A stretch of 41,406 bases of DNA, taken from Hyunsoonleella pacifica. Lineage in GTDB: Bacteria; Bacteroidota; Bacteroidia; Flavobacteriales; Flavobacteriaceae. Location: the NCBI RefSeq assembly GCF_004310335.1, contig NZ_SIRS01000009.1, positions 1-41,406 of the forward strand, written 5' to 3'. The notes under the pieces were generated by a model. That model ran no database searches, was not told the DNA's origin, and worked only from the letters and a program-made list of their open reading frames with translations. Of the stretch, positions 38,105 through 41,406 are shown one piece after another. A program made the translations under genes and the position numbers. Position 1 is the stretch's first letter, and each line of letters begins with the position of its first letter.

Positions 38105-39344
38105 ATCTTCTTTTGTCTGTATTACTATTAAATAAGGGAATATCAATGAAATTTTCAGGTAGACTATCTCTATTTATCACACCATTTAAAACAACATTCT
38201 CATAAGTTGATGTTTCTGTTTTTAAGTAAAATTTATCTGTATAAACACTACCTATTACGCTTCCTTTTAGCTCAGTACTACCAAAACAATATATAGTACC
38301 TATTACAGTAGCGTTTTCTTCTATATGTAAATAGTGATCTGTAGAACCTCTAAAAGTATTACCATCAATTACAATGCCTCCGGCTATAGTAGAATTTTTG
38401 CCTAATCGTACTGTGGCTTTAGCATCATTTTTAATATAAATACTAGAAGGATATTGCAACTGTACGTTTTCATCTATTTTAACACTATCTCTAGCTATAA
38501 TTTGAATGTTTCCTCTAAACCCATTAGTAATATGCACAAAAGGAGCAGAAATAATTACATCTTCTAAATGTGCTGTATTAGAGATTGTAATCTTATGTTT
38601 TGCTGATAAAATAACATTGCCTTTACAGGTAATATTATTAAAAGCTATATTTTCGGCAGATCCTATAACTTTTGTTGGCGCATCAAAACCATTAACAACA
38701 ATAGCATTTTTATCAAAATGCTGTAGTGAAATAGGCTGTAACTGAGACACATCAACAATAATGTTTTTTTCTATTTTAGGAAGTTTATCAAGAGACTTAA
38801 GCTGTTTGCCTTTAAGCTTTATATTATTACCCTTTTGTCCATTAATATATGCTGTTTCAGTTTTAGCATTAGGTACCTTTATCTGTCCTAATATTTTTGT
38901 GTTACCAGATAATTTTAATGGTTTATCATAATCTGTTACATATAGTGCTAATTTATTTTGCGAATAGTCTTTTTCTCCCACTAAAGCTATTTTAGAAACT
39001 GTATCATTTCTAAAGCCTGTTTTACAAACTATAATGTTATAAAAGCCCCAATGCTTTTTCTGAATATGAGATGGGAGGTTATCATCAAATACATCAATTA
39101 TTACACCTTCATCATGCTGTAATGTGGTCACTGCATGCAATACAGAATTAAAAGCAGAATCGTTTTTTGATATTAAATCTTCTTGAGCATATAGTTTGTC
39201 ATTTAATAAATTTTGGTAATGAGACAATAAAACTATACAACCACAAAATACCGAAATGATAATACAAATAAAGATGGCATTCACTAAAGACGATGCCTTA
39301 AGGTGCTGATTATTAGAAATATTATATGTATAGATATTACGCAA
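38082..39344 (-). CDS. Tip pseudopilin, GspK-like N-terminus on a beta-helix-like body
   Basis: 420 aa; the likely start is TTG at 39344, since no ATG precedes the signal. Leader 'SNNQHLKA' leads into 'SSLVNAIFICIIISVFCGCIVLL' (predicted cut Ala17|Ser18) with Asn22 at +5 instead of Glu, a loss known for GspK-type tip pseudopilins. The body is not the usual GspK fold. From about 150 it shows regular short strands and turns ('NTKILGQIKVPNAKTETAYI', 'GNVILSAKHKITISNTAHLE', 'ATVRLGKNSTIAGGIVIDGN', 'ENATVIGTIYCFGSTELKG'), like a right-handed beta-helix or bactofilin-type solenoid. It is the first gene of the machine operon. Capping the filament and contacting cargo is inferred. Confidence 0.83.
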   Translation of the reverse strand: MRNIYTYNISNNQHLKASSLVNAIFICIIISVFCGCIVLLSHYQNLLNDKLYAQEDLISKNDSAFNSVLHAVTTLQHDEGVIIDVFDDNLPSHIQKKHWGFYNIIVCKTGFRNDTVSKIALVGEKDYSQNKLALYVTDYDKPLKLSGNTKILGQIKVPNAKTETAYINGQKGNNIKLKGKQLKSLDKLPKIEKNIIVDVSQLQPISLQHFDKNAIVVNGFDAPTKVIGSAENIAFNNITCKGNVILSAKHKITISNTAHLEDVIISAPFVHITNGFRGNIQIIARDSVKIDENVQLQYPSSIYIKNDAKATVRLGKNSTIAGGIVIDGNTFRGSTDHYLHIEENATVIGTIYCFGSTELKGSVIGSVYTDKFYLKTETSTYENVVLNGVINRDSLPENFIDIPLFNSNTDKRRYAVIKKF

Positions 39345-39482
39345 TAGTATAAATTATTGTTCGCTAAAAAACATGTGGATTATAATTAAAAACTTATTAT
39401 TAAACGTACAAAGATTGTCATCTTACCAACTAGGGTAGAGACTTATAAAAATTAAGGAGATACCTTATTAATACGTAAAAGC
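39345..39482. promoter_or_regulatory. Intergenic region upstream of the secretion operon
   Basis: This 138-base AT-rich gap separates the NarL-type regulator from the TTG start of the tip pseudopilin. It should hold the promoter of the secretion operon. I cannot place a convincing Bacteroidota -7 (TAnnTTTG) element; the closest match is AATCTTTG on the minus strand around 39410. The regulator-side end holds a possible weak terminator. Confidence 0.4.
39453..39467 (-). terminator. Possible weak terminator after the NarL-type regulator
   Basis: On the minus strand TAAGG-TATCT-CCTTA forms a 5-base stem with a 5-base loop, followed by ATTTTTAT. It lies 15 bases after the regulator stop codon. 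The stem is short, so partial read-through into the secretion operon is possible. Confidence 0.4.
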
Positions 39483-40160
39483 TTATATGAAACCTCGCTC
39501 TCTAGCAGAGAGTAATAAATCTCTATCGCCTTTACTATGCACATTAAAAATGTCTTTTAATATGCGTTTTCTACGTTCTAAGGCAGCTATAGATAGAGGT
39601 AAAATTTGAGGGAGTTCATTCATTTTTGTACCATTTGCTAACTCATAAAGCATTTTACGGTCTATATTATCTACAACGAAATCGTTAGTAGATTGTTTTC
39701 TAAAAAGTTTCATTACGGTATGGCTGTAGAAAGGAGGCTCAACTATAACTTTCTCTATAGCTTCATATAATAGTGGAGTAGTTAAATCTCGTTTTACCAA
39801 AAGACCATCAGGATCAAGATTCTGTAAAATACTATATATTCTGTAAGCATCATCATAAGAAGTAGAAACAACAACCTTAGTTTTTTTAAATTTATTCTTT
39901 ATTTTAATTCCTAAGTCTTCTCCACATAAAATATGCCCTCTTTTAGATTTGGGTATCCTCATATCTAAGAAAATAAGATCAAATCCATCATCCTTTCCTA
40001 CTTTATTAAGCTTCAACATGGCTTGATCGCAATTAACAGCAGATTGAATATCAAATGATAATGTCTCGTTTTTTGATGCTACATTTAATAGAGTACGTTC
40101 ATAAACGTTAATAATTAAAGGTTCATCCTCGATAATTAAAACTTTAATAGTTCTCTTCAT
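39483..40160 (-). CDS. NarL/FixJ-type response regulator
   Basis: 225 aa. Receiver domain (about 5-135) with the acidic pair Glu11-Asp12-Glu13 ('IIEDEP'), phosphoacceptor Asp66 in 'LIFLDMRIP', Ser99/Thr100 and the conserved Lys123 ('GLLVKRDL'), so it looks phosphorylatable. The C-terminal part (about 165-215; 'LYELANGTKMNELPQIL', 'SIAALERRKRILKDIF') has the LuxR/NarL helix-turn-helix pattern but is divergent. No sensor kinase is encoded in the window, so the partner is elsewhere. It lies directly upstream of the secretion operon and downstream of the LytTR regulator in the same orientation, which suggests local control; the target is inferred. Confidence 0.88.
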   Translation of the reverse strand: MKRTIKVLIIEDEPLIINVYERTLLNVASKNETLSFDIQSAVNCDQAMLKLNKVGKDDGFDLIFLDMRIPKSKRGHILCGEDLGIKIKNKFKKTKVVVSTSYDDAYRIYSILQNLDPDGLLVKRDLTTPLLYEAIEKVIVEPPFYSHTVMKLFRKQSTNDFVVDNIDRKMLYELANGTKMNELPQILPLSIAALERRKRILKDIFNVHSKGDRDLLLSARERGFI

Positions 40161-40408
40161 GTTATAGTTATGTTTTTATGGTTTGCTGTAGATTAAAAAC
40201 GATAGATTTGGGAAGAAATTTCATTTTTACCTATAAGTAAAATATTTTTATATATTCATATATTTCATTTTTATGTTAACGTTTATTCTTACCTAAAGTA
40301 AAGGTATTAAACTAATTGAGATTTACCAATACATTACTATTGGGTTAAGTGAATACTACAGTTTTGTGGGTAAAGCACCCTTTTTGAGAAGTGAAATTAC
40401 ATTTGTAG
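40161..40408. promoter_or_regulatory. Intergenic region between the regulators, with dyads and short direct repeats
   Basis: Upstream of the NarL-type gene are two related dyads. TTTTAC-CTATAA-GTAAAA lies at 40225-40242 and TACCTAAAGTAAAGGTA at 40290-40306; both share TTACCTA.AAGTAAA. Closer to the LytTR stop, TGGGTWAAG occurs twice (40341-40349 and 40367-40375), the second inside a small GGGT-AAAGC-ACCC hairpin (40368-40380). These look like operator-type elements; no binding protein can be assigned from sequence. Confidence 0.45.
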
Positions 40409-41125
40409 CTAAGCAGAAGCGATTGGAGATAAATAATTAATCATACATTCCACATTGTTTTTGTAGGTTTTAGTAAAAGGGACATTATGTTTATGCTTTT
40501 TTAATGAGCATTTAGAGTTTCCATAATTAACTCTAGAAACATAATTGGAGTTTAGTATGTAACTTTTGTGCACTCTTAAAAAGTTATTAGGTAAGATAGA
40601 TTCAAATGTTTTTAATGTTTTAAAAGCATTAATAACACTACCATCATTCATGTGAAAGTCTGTAGTATTGTTGTCTGCTCTTAAAAATAAAATTTCATCA
40701 ACATTTAAATATTTATAATCTTTATAAGATTTTAAGCAAATAGTTTTATGTGCTTTAGTTGGGCGTTTTTTTTTATACTTAATCACTGCTTTTCTTGTAT
40801 CCAAACCATTAATTGGGTTTAGTAAATAATCAAAGAATCCAATCTTAATAGCATCGTACGTTTTTTCTTTTGAAGCAGAAATTGCGATAAACTCCGTATC
40901 AGTTTTTAAATACTGTTTTAGCTCATTTACTAATCTAAAAGGGGCGTCTTTAATTACATCTATATTAATAAAAATTAAATCTGGCATTTCTCGCAATACC
41001 ACATCCATAGATTGCTCGTAATTATGCGAATGCCCAATGCAATTAAATTCAGGAAAGTCATCTAGTATTCCTGTGATTTTATTAATTATTTTAAGATCCT
41101 TTTCAATTAATAAATAATTTGTCAA
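40409..41125 (-). CDS. LytTR regulator with degenerate (pseudo) receiver
   Basis: 238 aa with a TTG start (no ATG upstream before a stop). The N-terminal half folds like a receiver ('YLLIEKDLKIINKITGILDD', about 4-110), but the phosphoacceptor position is Asn54 ('LIFINIDV') and the conserved Lys is Asn103 ('DYLLNPI'). The C-terminal LytTR DNA-binding domain (about 132-232) is intact: 'KYLNVDEILFLRADNNTTDF', 'AFKTLKTFESILPNNFLRVH', 'KSYILNSNYVSRV'. Phosphorylation by the usual route therefore seems lost, and activity may depend on expression level, a ligand or a partner. It is the first gene of the visible cluster; LytTR proteins bind tandem direct repeats, and such a pair lies at 28185-28220. 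Confidence 0.9.
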   Translation of the reverse strand: MTNYLLIEKDLKIINKITGILDDFPEFNCIGHSHNYEQSMDVVLREMPDLIFINIDVIKDAPFRLVNELKQYLKTDTEFIAISASKEKTYDAIKIGFFDYLLNPINGLDTRKAVIKYKKKRPTKAHKTICLKSYKDYKYLNVDEILFLRADNNTTDFHMNDGSVINAFKTLKTFESILPNNFLRVHKSYILNSNYVSRVNYGNSKCSLKKHKHNVPFTKTYKNNVECMINYLSPIASA

Positions 41126-41406
41126 AACTGTATACGATTTAAAAAAACTAATTTATCAATGCTCAAGAAATTATAAATAAGGTTTTGCCTTAAATATGTT
41201 AAGGCTTATCAATTAATTCAATTAAGCTAAAAATTATCGTTAAACAGAAGCTAATTTTTTATACATTTAAACTGTGTTTTTTTGACGATTTTAAGTACTA
41301 AAAAATAGCTTAAAATTACATTTTTTGGCAATTTTTAGTTTTTAAAAAAACCAATACGTTCTTACTATTACTGATGTTGCAGCGATTTTGATTACTATCC
41401 CTTTGG
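41126..41406. other. AT-rich non-coding end of window
   Basis: I see no gene in these 281 bases. They hold a GCCTTAA/TTAAGGC hairpin (41187-41205), an 8-base inverted repeat ATTTTAAG/CTTAAAAT (41288-41295 and 41309-41316), and probably the promoter of the LytTR gene. The last 18 bases are the reverse complement of the first 18 bases of the window. On the plus strand they can be read DYYPFG, but a stop lies a few codons upstream in that frame. Confidence 0.5.
41389..41406 (+). repeat. 18-base terminal inverted match to window start
   Basis: Bases 41389-41406 (tgattactatccctttgg) equal the reverse complement of bases 1-18. At the left end this sequence encodes the DYYPFG junction of the RHS core. 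Beyond 18 bases the two ends diverge at once. Confidence 0.9.

Noticed and set aside
33824-39344. Twitching-type IV pilus
   Set aside because: Only one assembly ATPase is present, no PilT is seen, and the minor pseudopilin set follows GspI/J/K order, favouring a T2SS-like machine; retraction genes elsewhere cannot be excluded.
39345-39482. A specific Bacteroidota promoter for the secretion operon
   Set aside because: No convincing TTTG / TAnnTTTG pair with proper spacing was found; the best match lacks the first T.
41187-41205. Hairpin GCCTTAA/TTAAGGC as a terminator
   Set aside because: No T run follows on either strand, so a terminator cannot be claimed.

Overview
The window looks like a piece of a Flavobacteriia (phylum Bacteroidota) genome. 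It is strongly AT-rich, most genes lack a Shine-Dalgarno sequence, lipoboxes are of the SC type, and several protein families are typical of the group: DUF6443/RHS giants, CHU_C-like Ig modules, and fibre proteins ending in a 'GHLPNI..A.EVEENG..' tail. Every gene I can support is on the minus strand, so the reading order runs from high to low coordinates. No tRNA, rRNA, IS element or CRISPR array was seen.

Region A (41125-39483) holds two response regulators. The first is a LytTR protein whose receiver has lost its phosphoacceptor Asp and its conserved Lys. The second is a NarL/FixJ-type regulator with an intact receiver. The 248-base gap between them carries dyads and short direct repeats.

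Region B (39344-28223) is one tightly packed operon, with many overlapping genes, for a type II secretion / type IV filament machine. In order it encodes a GspK-like tip pseudopilin with a beta-helix-like body, GspI- and GspJ-like pseudopilins, GspF, a GspG-like major pseudopilin with an EF-hand-like loop, a minimal prepilin peptidase, one GspE ATPase, a secretin, GspL-, GspM- and GspC-like assembly proteins with an interposed FN3 lipoprotein, and a Skp/OmpH-like chaperone. No PilT-type retraction ATPase is present. A strong hairpin terminator (28133-28183) follows.

Region C (28132-1) is a second run of closely spaced genes, apparently the cargo. It encodes a small lipoprotein, three paralogous FN3/discoidin fibre-like proteins sharing one C-terminal tail, a 2103-aa SpvB-like protein, a 1458-aa Ig/plant-type-LRR protein, a small exported LolA-like protein, and an RHS protein of more than 3065 aa that is cut by the window edge exactly at the conserved RHS core end (DYYPFG).

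Taken together, the arrangement suggests a secretion machine with its own chaperone and regulators, linked to very large RHS/SpvB cocoon-type proteins and adhesive fibres. None of the large proteins shows a T9SS C-terminal sorting domain that I recognise, so export by the neighbouring machine is a reasonable but unproven hypothesis. The two window ends carry the same 18-base sequence in inverted orientation, which may be an assembly boundary or a trace of RHS-tip recombination.
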